The notes: generated by a model from the letters alone, not told the origin. A stretch of 64,000 nucleotides of DNA from Luteimicrobium subarcticum (GCF_002798015.1 NZ_PGTZ01000014.1:54512-118511), one strand, 5' to 3'; counted from the first letter of the stretch, positions 20,889 through 29,899 are shown. Numbers and translations are program-made.

Positions 20889-21941
20889 TCAGCCCGCCGA
20901 GACGGAGACCGGGACCTGCTCCACGCCGAGGACCGTCGGCTTCGCGGCAGCACCGGTCGCCCCCTTCGCGGGCACGTGCACGGCGACCACCACGCGGTAC
21001 ACGACGTCCAGCTCGTTCGTCGGAGAGTCCTTCCCCATGAGAGCCCGCTGCGTCGAGTTCGGTGCCGTGATCTTCGCGCCCTTCTCGGCCGCGATCTTCT
21101 CCTTCTGCGTGACGCCCGCGAACACGACCGCGCCGCCGTCCTCGGTCCGCGACGCGACGAGCCACTTGCCGGCGCTCAGCGACATCGAGTAGGAGCCGTC
21201 GGCCTTCTTGAAGTCCGCGTTGGAGGTCCAGCTCTTCGCCGCCGCCGCGACGGTCGACCGGTACGCGTCCGAGCCGAACTGGTCCGCGTACTTCGACTTC
21301 GAGCCCTTCTGGACGACGTCGAGGTAGCGCGTCACGACCGTACGCGGGGCCCACAGCAGCGACGTGTCGTCCGACGCGAGGTTCTCCGCGCCCTGCTCCG
21401 CCGTCGCGAACTTGGGCATCGTCGTGCCGGGGAACAGGCGCACCCACCCCCACAGCTGGTAGTCGTCCCGTGCGCCCGCCTGCCGCATCACCATGAGGCG
21501 CGGGGGCTCGTCGCTCTGGGGCGGGGACGACACCGCGAGCGCCGCGCGCGGCCAGCCTGGGGTCGACGGGACGACGATCGCCTGGACCTGGGTGGGCAGG
21601 TCCGTCACGTCGGCGTCCGACTTCTTGACCTTGGCGACGGTGAGCTCGGACGTGCGCATCGCGAGCGCCGGTCCGGTCAGGCGCGACTCCAGCGCCTTGG
21701 GGTCGCGCTTGCGGTCGGCGACGTCGAGCACCGACCCGATCTTGCCGAGGACGGCGGTCTCCTGGTCGACCGTGAGGTCCGCGCCCGTGGTCGGCGCAGC
21801 GGCCGCTCCGGGCGTGGGGACCGGGTCGGAGCAGCCGGCCAGCACCGCGCCCGTCGCGAGGGCCGCGGTCAGGGCGAGCGCCCCGGCGCGGGCACGGCGA
21901 GCAGTCGGGCGGGCGGTCGAGGGGGTCGGGCGCGGGCTCAT
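20889..21941 (-). CDS. Predicted lipoprotein of unknown function
   Basis: 350 aa. The N-terminus is Arg-rich (RPTARRARAG), followed by a hydrophobic stretch and the lipobox VLAGC, so it should be lipid-anchored outside the membrane. The body is a single soluble region with no motif I can name. The ATG overlaps the stop of the upstream membrane-protein gene by 4 bases (ATGA), so the two products are made together. I do not recognise the family; a role in envelope assembly with its partner is only an inference. Confidence 0.8.
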   Translation of the reverse strand: MSPRPTPSTARPTARRARAGALALTAALATGAVLAGCSDPVPTPGAAAAPTTGADLTVDQETAVLGKIGSVLDVADRKRDPKALESRLTGPALAMRTSELTVAKVKKSDADVTDLPTQVQAIVVPSTPGWPRAALAVSSPPQSDEPPRLMVMRQAGARDDYQLWGWVRLFPGTTMPKFATAEQGAENLASDDTSLLWAPRTVVTRYLDVVQKGSKSKYADQFGSDAYRSTVAAAAKSWTSNADFKKADGSYSMSLSAGKWLVASRTEDGGAVVFAGVTQKEKIAAEKGAKITAPNSTQRALMGKDSPTNELDVVYRVVVAVHVPAKGATGAAAKPTVLGVEQVPVSVSAG

Positions 21942-23092
21942 GCGCGGCCTCCGTCCTGCGTGTCGTTCGGGGTGCTCTGCGGGTCCGGACGCAGCGGCGA
22001 CCACACCACGGTGGGCGCCGGTGCGTGCCCAGCGCCGCGGGTGGGCTGCTGCGGGGCGGGCGTCTGCGCGGTCGTCTGTGCGGCACGGACCGATGCGCGC
22101 GTCCGGGCCGGGGGCTGCGGGACGGTCGTCCTGACCGGCGCGGCGACGGGCTGGGGCGCGACGTCGGGCAGGTCCTCGGTCCCGGTCGGCGGGATCCGGG
22201 CCGGGACGTTCCAGCGCCGACGCCACGCGTCGGCCGCGCCACGCGTCTCCTCGGGCACCTGGATCGCCACCGTCTCGGCGGGTGCCTCGGCGACGGGGGC
22301 GCGCTCGGGGGCCGGGTCGGGACGCCGGCCCTTTCCCTTGCCGCCCTCGCGCTGGATCCGGTCGGCGTGCTCACGCAGCTCGCGGCGGGTCATGGTCGCG
22401 GTCGCGCCCTGAGGGGCGTCCGACGGGCGACGGACCGCGGCCCGTGCCCGGCGGGAGCGCACCCGGGCACGACCCACGGCGAGGACGACCGCACCGGCCA
22501 CGACAAGGACCAGGCCGACGAGCACCAGCGGCCACAGGTAGGGGGTGGTGACCGTGCGGTCCCACGTGAGCGCGAGGGTCGGCAGCTCGGCGTCGTCGCC
22601 GACGCCCGCGACGAGGACCGTGGTCCCCGCCGGCACGTCGGACATCCTGAGCGACGCGCTGCCCGTGCCCTCGACCTCCTGGAGCCACATGTCGGAGCCC
22701 CGCGGGTCCGGTGCCGCGGCGGACGACGCGCGGGCGGGCGCGCCCGTGCTCGCCGACGTGCTGAGCCGGTCCCAGGTGGTCAGTCCGTCGACGGTCACGA
22801 GGGGGTCGCTGCCGACCCATCCCGCAACGTCGGCCGTGCGGCCCACGGCGACGACGACGTCGCCGCCGTTCGGCGACGTCGCGGTGAGCGCCACCGTGTC
22901 GTCGACGAGGTCGAGGACGCCGGGGGCCGTGGTCAGCAGGGTCGCGGACGACTCCGAGGAGTCAGCAGCGACGGTCGACGTCGTCGCGGTGACGGTGGGG
23001 CTGGTGCGCCAGACCGTCGCGGACGCGACGCCCAGCGTGACGGCGACGAGGCCACCGACGACCAGCAGGGCGCCGAGGATGCGGTGCAGCAC
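21938..23092 (-). CDS. Two-span membrane protein of unknown function
   Basis: 384 aa from GTG 23092, chosen for the strong GGAAGGAG Shine-Dalgarno just upstream. Span 1 (ILGALLVVGGLVAVTLGVAS, residues 4-23) and span 2 (YLWPLVLVGLVLVVAGAVVL) enclose an extracellular domain of ~160 residues rich in Thr/Ser/Asp. A long Arg/Pro-rich, probably disordered cytoplasmic tail follows. It is translationally coupled to the lipoprotein gene. No known domain is recognisable by eye. Confidence 0.8.
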   Translation of the reverse strand: MLHRILGALLVVGGLVAVTLGVASATVWRTSPTVTATTSTVAADSSESSATLLTTAPGVLDLVDDTVALTATSPNGGDVVVAVGRTADVAGWVGSDPLVTVDGLTTWDRLSTSASTGAPARASSAAAPDPRGSDMWLQEVEGTGSASLRMSDVPAGTTVLVAGVGDDAELPTLALTWDRTVTTPYLWPLVLVGLVLVVAGAVVLAVGRARVRSRRARAAVRRPSDAPQGATATMTRRELREHADRIQREGGKGKGRRPDPAPERAPVAEAPAETVAIQVPEETRGAADAWRRRWNVPARIPPTGTEDLPDVAPQPVAAPVRTTVPQPPARTRASVRAAQTTAQTPAPQQPTRGAGHAPAPTVVWSPLRPDPQSTPNDTQDGGRA

Positions 23093-23316
23093 GCGGCTCC
23101 TTCCGTAGAGCGGGGTTCCGACCAGGATAGGGGCGAGGCGCGCCCACGCCAGAGCCCCGGGAGGGTCGGACGGCTCATTCGCTACGAGGGGCCGCACGTT
23201 CGTCCACACCTTCTTCACGACAGCCGTCACGACAGCCGTCACCGCAGCGTCGGGCGGACGACGCGAGCGGTCCCCGTCTCGCAGGTGGTCCTTGCCGCCG
23301 CCCGGTGCGTCCGATG

Positions 23317-23322
23317 TATCCT
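23317..23322 (+). promoter_or_regulatory. Possible -10 box for the coiled-coil protein gene
   Basis: TATCCT lies in the divergent interval about 130 bp before the GTG at 23451. TTGCCG at 23292-23297 is a possible -35 box, but the 19-bp spacing is long. Assigned by eye. Confidence 0.3.
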
Positions 23323-23450
23323 CGGCGAGGAGCACGAGCACCCGAACCGCACGCCCCACCGGTGGTCTGCCGATCGGTCACGCGACCCGTGATCGCGCCG
23401 GGGGGCGCAGCGCCCGGACGGCCCCGCTACCCCACGCCCCAGGAGGACAC

Positions 23451-24869
23451 GTGTCCGACGAGCAGTCCCTGTTCCCGATCGTCATGCGCGGCTACGACCG
23501 CGGTCTGGTGGAGAGCCGGATCTCGAGCCTCGAGAAGGCCCTCGACGAGGCTCGGCGCGACGTCGACACCCTCGACGGCCGGGTCCAGCAGCTCAGCTCC
23601 GAGCTCGGCGACGCGCAGCGCCAGGTCAAGGAGTCGGACCGCCCGAGCTACTCCGGCCTCGGCTCGCGGATCGAACAGCTGCTCCGCACCGCCGAGGAGC
23701 AGTCGTCCGACATCCTCGCGCAGGCCAACCAGCAGGCCGCCGACGTCATGGCGCGCGCCAACCTGGCCGCCGGTCAGATCCGTGGCCGTGCCGACTCGGA
23801 GGCCGCCGAGCTGCTCGCCGACGCGCGCCGCGAGTCCGAGGAGGTCCGTTCGTCCGCGGCCGCGGAGGGCGAGACCACGATCGTGAACGCCCAGGCCCGC
23901 GCCGAGGAGCTCGTCGGGTCCGCGGAGCGCGAGGCCGCCCGCATCCAGAGCGCCCTCGCCACCGAGACCCAGGACCGCCGCACGACGCTCGAGAACGAGC
24001 TCGCGCAGAAGAAGGCGGTCGTGGAGCGCGAGACGACCGAGCTGCGCGTCACCACCGAGAACGACGCCGCGGCGCTGCGCGCCCAGGTCGCGGAGGAGAC
24101 CGCCGCCCTGCGCGAGGCGGCGGAGCGCGACACCACGGACCTGCGCGAGCGCACCCGGGTCGAGGTCGAGCGCCAGCTCGCCGAGGCGAAGCGTCAGGGC
24201 GCCGAGGCCGCCGCTGCCGTCACCACCGAGATGGAGGCGTTGCGCGAGCAGGCGCGGGTCGCGCTCGCGGAGTCCGAGCTCGCCGTCGCGGCACGGCGCG
24301 AGGAGGTCGAGCGCGAGGTCACCGAGCGGCACGCCGCGTCGCAGGCCGAGACCCTGGCCCTCGTGTCGGCCGCCGAGGCGCAGGCCGCCGAGGCCGAGGA
24401 GCGCGTGTCCACCGCTCTCGAGCAGGCGGAGAAGGTGCGCCGCGACTCCGACGACTACGCCAAGGACCTGCTCGCGACAGCGCGGCAGAACGCCGACCGG
24501 ATCCTCGCCGACGCCCGCACGTTCGCGGAGCAGACCGTCGCGGACGCCACGCTCGAGGCCGAGCAGCAGCGCCTCGCCGCGACGCGCCAGCTCCAGGACC
24601 TGAGCCGGCAGCACGAGTCCGTCACGACGTACCTCGACGAGCTCCGCACGCTCCTCGCGGACCGGGTGGACGTGCCGGCGCGGTCCTCCGCCGGGCTGAC
24701 CCCGCCGGCGCCGAGCGGGACGCGCGCGCAGCAGGCCCGTGCCGCGGCCACGCAGGTCGACGCGCCGGACGTTCCCCCCGCCCCGGAGGCGGACGACCTG
24801 GACGCCACGGTCGAGCTCGACAAGGTCACGCCGCCGCCCGCCCCGCGCGAGGAGAAGTCCCACGCCTGA
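23451..24869 (+). CDS. DivIVA-like coiled-coil protein
   Basis: 472 aa from GTG 23451, with AGGAGG 4 bases upstream. Residues 8-24 (LFPIVMRGYDRGLVESR) resemble the N-terminal membrane-targeting segment of DivIVA/Wag31. Residues ~25-410 are an almost unbroken Glu/Ala/Arg heptad coiled coil, and the C-terminus is a Pro-rich tail. It resembles Scy/FilP-type polar scaffold proteins rather than Wag31, which is shorter and normally follows ftsZ. It is probably cytoskeletal; the exact role is unknown. Its last codons contain the Shine-Dalgarno and start of the next gene. Confidence 0.8.
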   Translation: MSDEQSLFPIVMRGYDRGLVESRISSLEKALDEARRDVDTLDGRVQQLSSELGDAQRQVKESDRPSYSGLGSRIEQLLRTAEEQSSDILAQANQQAADVMARANLAAGQIRGRADSEAAELLADARRESEEVRSSAAAEGETTIVNAQARAEELVGSAEREAARIQSALATETQDRRTTLENELAQKKAVVERETTELRVTTENDAAALRAQVAEETAALREAAERDTTDLRERTRVEVERQLAEAKRQGAEAAAAVTTEMEALREQARVALAESELAVAARREEVEREVTERHAASQAETLALVSAAEAQAAEAEERVSTALEQAEKVRRDSDDYAKDLLATARQNADRILADARTFAEQTVADATLEAEQQRLAATRQLQDLSRQHESVTTYLDELRTLLADRVDVPARSSAGLTPPAPSGTRAQQARAAATQVDAPDVPPAPEADDLDATVELDKVTPPPAPREEKSHA

Positions 24870-25305
24870 CCCGGACGCCGCCCGGGCGGAACGCGCCGCC
24901 CGGGCCGAGGTCGCGGCGCAGCACCAGGCCCGGCTCGACGCGGCGCGCGCCCGTGAGGCGACGGCCGCGCGAGCGCTGCTGCAGCGGTTCGTCACGGCTG
25001 CCGTCGCCGGCGGCCCGGAACCCGTGCCGCTGCGCGTGACGGTCGCCGGGCGCTCGCGCAGCTACCGGACGCCCTTGCAGGGCTGGTACGTGCGCAACGA
25101 CCGGACGATGGCGGTCGGCACGGACGGCGAGCTCTACGTGCTGTCCGGTCCGCGCACGTGGACGGGGACGCTGCGCGGCGTCACCCCGCGTCCCGTCGAC
25201 GAACCGCCGCTCGTCCTGGGCGCAGGCTCGCGCGACGGCGAGTCGATCGACCTGGACGCCGCGCTGCGCCGCACCCTCGGGCGCGACCTGCCGCCCGAGG
25301 GCTGA
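24862..25305 (+). CDS. Conserved hypothetical protein, apparent ACG start
   Basis: 147 aa. The N-terminal ~45 residues are an Ala/Arg/Glu helix. The rest is a small beta-rich domain (VTVAGRSRSYRTPLQGWYVRNDRTMAVGTDGELYVLSGP) whose function I do not recognise. No ATG, GTG or TTG fits the expected start. AGGAG at 24850-24854 is followed 7 bases later by ACG (24862-24864), overlapping the previous stop. The only conventional alternative, GTG 24739, would overlap the upstream gene by 131 bp and add a low-quality Arg/Pro peptide. Changing C to T at 24863 would be silent in the upstream gene (CAC/CAT, His). Confidence 0.65.
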   Translation, partial: TPDPDAARAERAARAEVAAQHQARLDAARAREATAARALLQRFVTAAVAGGPEPVPLRVTVAGRSRSYRTPLQGWYVRNDRTMAVGTDGELYVLSGPRTWTGTLRGVTPRPVDEPPLVLGAGSRDGESIDLDAALRRTLGRDLPPEG

Positions 25306-25332
25306 ACGTCCGGCGCTCGCTCACAGGCTCAC

Positions 25333-25352
25333 CGGCGCGCCTCAGCGCGCCG
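25333..25352. terminator. Bidirectional terminator hairpin
   Basis: An 8-bp GC stem, CGGCGCGC/GCGCGCCG around CTCA, sits between convergent genes (hypothetical on plus, hydrolase on minus). There is no U-tract, as is common in high-GC actinobacteria. Confidence 0.5.
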
Positions 25353-25362
25353 CGGGCGCACG

Positions 25363-26169
25363 TCAGCGGGTGACGCGTGCGTGCAGCCGGGCGAGGGCGC
25401 CGGCGACGTGCTCGGGCTCCTCGACCGCGGCGAGGTGACCGGCGTCCGGCACGAGCACGAGCGCGGCCTCGCTCGCGTCGTGCGACGACTCCACGAGGTG
25501 CTCGGCCTGCTCGATCGGGGTGAGCTCGTCCTCGACGCCGACGACCACGCTCACCGGCCCCCCGTACGCCGCGAGCACGGCGGTCCGGTCGGGGCGGGAC
25601 GCCATGGCCCGCTGTGCCCACGCGACCGCCTCGGGTCGCTGCTCCTCGATCCACGCGCCCACCTCGGCGACCAGGTCGGGTCGCGTCGCCCGGGACGTCT
25701 CCCCGAGGAGCGCCTCCCGCATCCCGCGCACCGGCGCCACCGAGCCGGTGCGCTCCGCCTCGTCGGCGATGCGGAGACGGTTGTCCCGCGCCTCGGGGGC
25801 GTCCGCGACGCTCTTGGTGTCGACGAGCCCGAGGGCGGCGACCAGCCCCGGGTGGCGCTCGGCGAGCGCCAGCGCGACGTACCCGCCCATCGACATGCCT
25901 GCCACGACGGCCCGCTCGACGCCCCGCGCGGCGAGCGCCTCTGCGACCGCGTCGGCGATCCCCTCGATGCTCGGCTCGGACTCGGTGAGGAGCGCGTCGC
26001 CGAACCCGGGGGCGTCCGGCGCGACGACCGCCAACCCGTCCGGCAGGAACCGGGCCACCTCGTCCCACATGCGGTGGTCCAGCGGGAAGCCGTGCACCAG
26101 GACGAGCGGCAGCCCGTCGCCGGCACGCAGGTCGTGGAGCACCACCTCGGGCGTCTCGCTCGGGCTCAT
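25363..26169 (-). CDS. Alpha/beta hydrolase
   Basis: 268 aa, a single alpha/beta-hydrolase domain. It has the oxyanion HGFPLDHRMWDEVARFLP, the nucleophile elbow GMSMGG, an acidic residue in GVEDELTP and the catalytic His in DAGHLAAVEEPE. GAGGAGG lies upstream of the ATG. Substrate is unknown; the family covers esterases, lactonases and haloperoxidase-like enzymes. The ATG overlaps the stop of the next hydrolase gene by 4 bases (ATGA), so the two are coupled. Confidence 0.88.
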   Translation of the reverse strand: MSPSETPEVVLHDLRAGDGLPLVLVHGFPLDHRMWDEVARFLPDGLAVVAPDAPGFGDALLTESEPSIEGIADAVAEALAARGVERAVVAGMSMGGYVALALAERHPGLVAALGLVDTKSVADAPEARDNRLRIADEAERTGSVAPVRGMREALLGETSRATRPDLVAEVGAWIEEQRPEAVAWAQRAMASRPDRTAVLAAYGGPVSVVVGVEDELTPIEQAEHLVESSHDASEAALVLVPDAGHLAAVEEPEHVAGALARLHARVTR

Positions 26170-27035
26170 GCGCTTCCTCCTCGGGTGTCGGTCGTGCTCC
26201 GGTAGGCGTCGTAGCCGGCCGCGTCCGCCGCGGCGGGGTCGGCGTCGTCCCGTCCCGACGCGTCGGGACGCGCGCCGGGCGACGCGAGCGCGCCGGCGGC
26301 CGTCGTCGCGGGCTCCGCGCCGTCCCAGGTGGTCGGCAGCGGCAGGGGGCACGCCGGGTTGGTCACGCGGACGATCTCGTCGAGGACCCGCCGCACCTGC
26401 GGCTCCCCCACCCACAGGTGCTTCGCGCCCTCGACCGCGATCACCTGGGCCTGCGGGACGCGCGCGAACCGCTCCCGCGCCGCGTCCGGCCGCAGGTAGT
26501 CGTCGTGCTCGGGCACGAGGACGACGAGCGGACGGCCAAACGCTGCCCACGCGTCGAGCTCGGCGTCGGTCGTGCGGTGCAGCGGCGGCGACAGCAGGAT
26601 CGCGCCCTCGACCGCCGGGTCCGCGCCGTGCTTGAGGGCGAGCTCGGTGCCGAACGACCACCCGACGAGCCAGGGGTGGGGCAGGTCCCGGAACTCGGCG
26701 AGCTCGATCGCCGCCGCGACGTCGTAGCGCTCGGCGTCACCGCCGTCGAACGTCCCCTCGCTCGTGCCGCGCGGCGACGACGTGCCCCGCGTGTTGAAGC
26801 GCAGGACGGCGAGGTCCGCGAGCGCCGGGAGCCGCCACGCCGCCTTCCGGTACACGTGGGAGTCCATGTACCCGCCGTGCGTGGGCAGCGGGTGCAGGGT
26901 CACGAGGGTGGCGACGGGGTCACGGTGGGCCGGGAGCGCGAGCTCGCCGACGAGGGTCAGGCCGTCGGCGGTGTGGAGCTCGACGTCCTCGCGACGTGCG
27001 GGCAGGACCGTCAGGGACCGGATCGGAGTGCTCAT
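26166..27035 (-). CDS. Alpha/beta hydrolase (YdeN/dienelactone-hydrolase-like)
   Basis: 289 aa. The segment VTLHPLPTHGGYMDSHVYRKAAW followed by LRFNTRGTSSPRGTSEG is typical of a short alpha/beta-hydrolase group with serine in GWSFG, aspartate in PEHDDYLRP and histidine in GAKHLWVG. The C-terminal ~60 residues are Ala/Asp/Thr-rich and probably disordered. It is the first gene of a two-gene operon. The substrate cannot be read from sequence. Confidence 0.85.
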   Translation of the reverse strand: MSTPIRSLTVLPARREDVELHTADGLTLVGELALPAHRDPVATLVTLHPLPTHGGYMDSHVYRKAAWRLPALADLAVLRFNTRGTSSPRGTSEGTFDGGDAERYDVAAAIELAEFRDLPHPWLVGWSFGTELALKHGADPAVEGAILLSPPLHRTTDAELDAWAAFGRPLVVLVPEHDDYLRPDAARERFARVPQAQVIAVEGAKHLWVGEPQVRRVLDEIVRVTNPACPLPLPTTWDGAEPATTAAGALASPGARPDASGRDDADPAAADAAGYDAYRSTTDTRGGSA

Positions 27036-27066
27036 CGGGTCGAGCCTACGACCTCGCGGAGAGGGG

Positions 27067-27360
27067 TCAGCGGCGACGGCCGCGCGCCTGCCAGCAGCTC
27101 GTGTGCCAGTGCCGGCGGTCGTCCACGGCCGACTCGGCGCCGAACCAGTCGTCGGCACGCCACGTGACGAGGTGCGGGGTGCCGGGCGGGATCGTCTGCC
27201 GGCAGCCCGGGCACGTGTACGACTTGTCGCCGGACCGCACGCTCCGGACGTTCCACTCGCCGTCCGGTCCGGACTCGCGGTCCTGGCCGCCGCGGGCGCG
27301 CGTCACGTCGAGCGGGCGGTGCTCGGTGCTGTGGCGGCGGGAGCGACGGGACGTGGGCAC
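27067..27360 (-). CDS. Small zinc-binding protein conserved in actinobacteria
   Basis: 97 aa from GTG 27360, with GGGAGGA 7 bases upstream. A basic N-terminus is followed by WNVRSVRSGDKSYTCPGCRQ and RRHWHTSCWQARGRR. The CPGC pair with the later HWHTSC suggests one zinc site. Similar proteins are often listed as 'ATP/GTP-binding', but no Walker motif is visible, so I do not accept that label. Function unknown. Confidence 0.75.
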   Translation of the reverse strand: MPTSRRSRRHSTEHRPLDVTRARGGQDRESGPDGEWNVRSVRSGDKSYTCPGCRQTIPPGTPHLVTWRADDWFGAESAVDDRRHWHTSCWQARGRRR

Positions 27361-27505
27361 GTGCCGATCCTCCCACGCACGGGCGCCCCGACGCCGCCGG
27401 TGCGCGAGCGAGCCCGACCCGGACAGCCTGCTCACAGCGACTGCCGGTACCCTGGCGCGAGCCACGCGGGGCCGCGCCCCGCCGTCCACCCGAAGGGCAT
27501 CCCCC

Positions 27506-28510
27506 GTGAAGAACCGCACCGTGCTGCGCGCGCGCTCCGCCGTCGGCCTCGCCGTCGTCGCCCTCGCCGGCTCGCTGACCCTGGCCGCCTGCTCGAGCGA
27601 CGACGACTCGACGTCGACGCCGACCTCGTCGTCGAGCGCTACCTCCGCTGCTCCCGCCGCTGCGACGCCGAGCGCCGCCGACGTGGCGGCGGTCGGCAAG
27701 ATCACGGTCACCGGCGCCGCAGGCAAGAAGCCGACCGTGACGCTCCCGACCACGCCGTTCACCGTGACGGCCACGACTGCACGACGCGTGAGCGACGGCA
27801 CCGGCGCCGCGCTGAAGGACGGCCAGATCCTCACGATCCGCGAGTCCGTCGTGTCGGGCGCCGACGGCAAGGCAGGCGGCGACAACTACTCCGGCGATCC
27901 CGAGACCGTCCAGTACCTCTCGGCGCAGTTCCCTGCGACCCTCACCGCCGCGTTCGACGGCGCCAAGGTCGGCGCTCGCATCGTCGTCGCCAGCCCGTCG
28001 ACCGGCACCGACGGGACCTCGACCACCACCTACGTCTCGGCGATCGAGGTGACCGGCGCGAAGGACGCCCGGGCGGCCGGCACCGCGGTCACCCCGAAGG
28101 CAGGGTTGCCGACCGTGACCCTGGCGAGCGACGGGGAGCCGTCGATCACGATCCCGAAGGGCTACACCGCGCCGAAGTCGCTGGTCGTCCAGACCCTGAT
28201 CAAGGGCGACGGCCCGAAGGTCACGGCCACCGACACGGTCCTTGCCCAGTACTCCGGGTGGACGTTGGACGGCAAGTCGTTCGACTCCAGCTGGAAGACC
28301 GGCACTGCCGTGTCCTTCAGCCTCGCGGGCGGCGTCATCGAGGGATGGACGAAGGGACTCACCGGGCAGACCGTCGGTTCGCAGGTCGAGCTCATCATCC
28401 CGGCCGATCTGGCGTACGGCGACAACCCGCCGTCGGGATCTGACATCCCGAAGGGGGCCACGCTGATCTTCGTCGTCGACATCCTCGGGGCGCAGGCCGC
28501 CACCAGCTGA
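27506..28510 (+). CDS. FKBP-type peptidyl-prolyl isomerase, lipoprotein
   Basis: 334 aa from GTG 27506. The signal has lipobox LAAC, followed by a Ser/Thr/Ala linker, so it acts at the outer face of the membrane. Residues ~60-185 look like a degenerate first FKBP module. Residues ~215-334 are a clear second one (YSGWTLDGKSFDSSW, VIEGWTKGLTGQTVGSQVELIIPADLAYG, LIFVVDIL). The likely role is folding of secreted proteins. The upstream AAGGG is weak. Confidence 0.9.
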   Translation: MKNRTVLRARSAVGLAVVALAGSLTLAACSSDDDSTSTPTSSSSATSAAPAAATPSAADVAAVGKITVTGAAGKKPTVTLPTTPFTVTATTARRVSDGTGAALKDGQILTIRESVVSGADGKAGGDNYSGDPETVQYLSAQFPATLTAAFDGAKVGARIVVASPSTGTDGTSTTTYVSAIEVTGAKDARAAGTAVTPKAGLPTVTLASDGEPSITIPKGYTAPKSLVVQTLIKGDGPKVTATDTVLAQYSGWTLDGKSFDSSWKTGTAVSFSLAGGVIEGWTKGLTGQTVGSQVELIIPADLAYGDNPPSGSDIPKGATLIFVVDILGAQAATS

Positions 28511-28524
28511 GCCACCTCGACGCG

Positions 28525-28558
28525 AGGGCCGGGTCTCCCAGACGGGCGGCCCGGCCTT
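28525..28558 (+). terminator. Terminator hairpin after the FKBP gene
   Basis: A 7-bp GGCCGGG/CCCGGCC stem, extended by a G-U and an A-T pair, lies 15 bp after the stop. It is followed by a T-rich stretch around 28564-28575. Confidence 0.6.
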
Positions 28559-28631
28559 CGCGCGTCTCTTCATTTCCACGCGCCTCACCTCGTCGCTGTC
28601 GCCCTCCGCAGCGGCCGGCGCGGGACGCGGC

Positions 28632-28637
28632 TAGCGT
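28632..28637 (+). promoter_or_regulatory. Possible -10 box of a leaderless transcript
   Basis: TAGCGT is 6 bases before the ATG at 28644, and no Shine-Dalgarno is present. This is the spacing expected if transcription starts at the ATG. Confidence 0.45.
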
Positions 28638-28643
28638 GCTGTC

Positions 28644-29744
28644 ATGACGACGAGCGAGGGGGCGGCCGCGCCGTCCGACCCGAAGACCGTCCTTCGCCGG
28701 TACCTGCAGGGTGGCCGGGACGCCCTGCTGTGGAAGCTCGAGGGGGCGTCCGAGCAGGACGTGCGACGGCCGCTCACGCCGACGGGGACGAACCTGCTGG
28801 GCCTGGTCAAGCACGTGGCGTCGACCGAGGCCGGCTACCTGGGTGAGGTGTTCGGGCGTCCGTTCCCGGAGCCGCTGCCCTGGATGGACGACGACGCCGA
28901 GGACAACGCCGACATGTGGGCGACGGCGGACGAGTCGGTGGCCGACGTCGCCGATCTGTACCGGCGCGTGTGGGCGCACTCCGACGCGACGATCGAGGCG
29001 CTCGACCTCGAAGCCGCCGGGCACGTGCCCTGGTGGGACACCGACGACGTGACCCTGCACCGGGTGCTCGTGCACGTGATCGCCGAGACGCACCGGCACG
29101 CGGGGCACGCCGACATCGTGCGCGAGCTGGTCGACGGGGCGGTGGGCCTCCGCGACGGTGTGTCGAACCTGCCCGACCACGACGCCACGTGGTGGGCGTC
29201 GTACCGGGCACGCCTGGAGTCTGTCGCGGAGGCGGTGGGCCGTGGCGGCGACGGCAAGGACGCCCGGGAGATCCTCACCTGGGACCTGTTCGGCCGGGCG
29301 GCCCGCGAGCTCGCAGAGCAGGTCGTGGCGAGCGGCTGGCTGCCCGACGTGGTGGTGGCCGTCGCGCGCGGCGGGCTCGTCCCCGGGGGTGCGGTGGCGT
29401 ACGCGCTCGGGTCGAAGGGCGTCGGCACGCTCAACGTCGAGTTCTACACCGACATCGGCCAGACCCTCGCCGACCCGCGCGTGCTGCCGCCGTTCATGGA
29501 CACGGGCGACATGGGCGGTCAACGGGCGCTCGTCGTGGACGACGTCGCCGACTCGGGCCGCACCCTCGACCTCGTGCTGAAGATGCTGACGGGCCACGGC
29601 GCGGAGGTGCGCTCTGCGGTCCTGTACACGAAGCCGCGGTCGATCGTGCGGCCCGACTACTCGTGGCGCGACACGGACCGCTGGATCACGTTCCCGTGGT
29701 CGGCCGAGCCCCCGGTCGAGGGTGCGGGCGACGCCGTGGGCTGA
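28644..29744 (+). CDS. DinB/DUF664 domain fused to a phosphoribosyltransferase
   Basis: 366 aa. Residues 1-~185 match a DinB-type four-helix DUF664 protein (KLEGASEQDVRRPLTPTGTNLLGLVKHVASTEAGYLGE ... HRHAGHADIVRELVDG), with histidines placed for metal binding. Residues ~195-355 match a type I phosphoribosyltransferase, with the PRPP-binding loop ALVVDDVADSGRTL and the C-terminal RWITFPWS common to actinobacterial Gpt/Hpt-like proteins. The two parts are usually separate genes; here one frame runs straight through an 11-residue linker. Substrates are unknown. Confidence 0.85.
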   Translation: MTTSEGAAAPSDPKTVLRRYLQGGRDALLWKLEGASEQDVRRPLTPTGTNLLGLVKHVASTEAGYLGEVFGRPFPEPLPWMDDDAEDNADMWATADESVADVADLYRRVWAHSDATIEALDLEAAGHVPWWDTDDVTLHRVLVHVIAETHRHAGHADIVRELVDGAVGLRDGVSNLPDHDATWWASYRARLESVAEAVGRGGDGKDAREILTWDLFGRAARELAEQVVASGWLPDVVVAVARGGLVPGGAVAYALGSKGVGTLNVEFYTDIGQTLADPRVLPPFMDTGDMGGQRALVVDDVADSGRTLDLVLKMLTGHGAEVRSAVLYTKPRSIVRPDYSWRDTDRWITFPWSAEPPVEGAGDAVG

Positions 29745-29899
29745 CCGATGCGCTGCACTGCTGCCGCTGTGTCGATCCTCCTTCTCGATGTCTGGACGAG
29801 AACCACGCCGTCCGCTGTGGGCGAGGTCGCTGCTCGGACTCGGGTGTGACACTCAGGAAGCTCCAACAGATCCTGAGTCACCCCGACGGGAGCCGGGCC

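Noticed and set aside
27067..27360. 'ATP/GTP-binding protein' label for the 97-aa zinc protein
   Set aside because: No P-loop is present; only a CPGC plus His/Cys zinc-like pattern can be supported.
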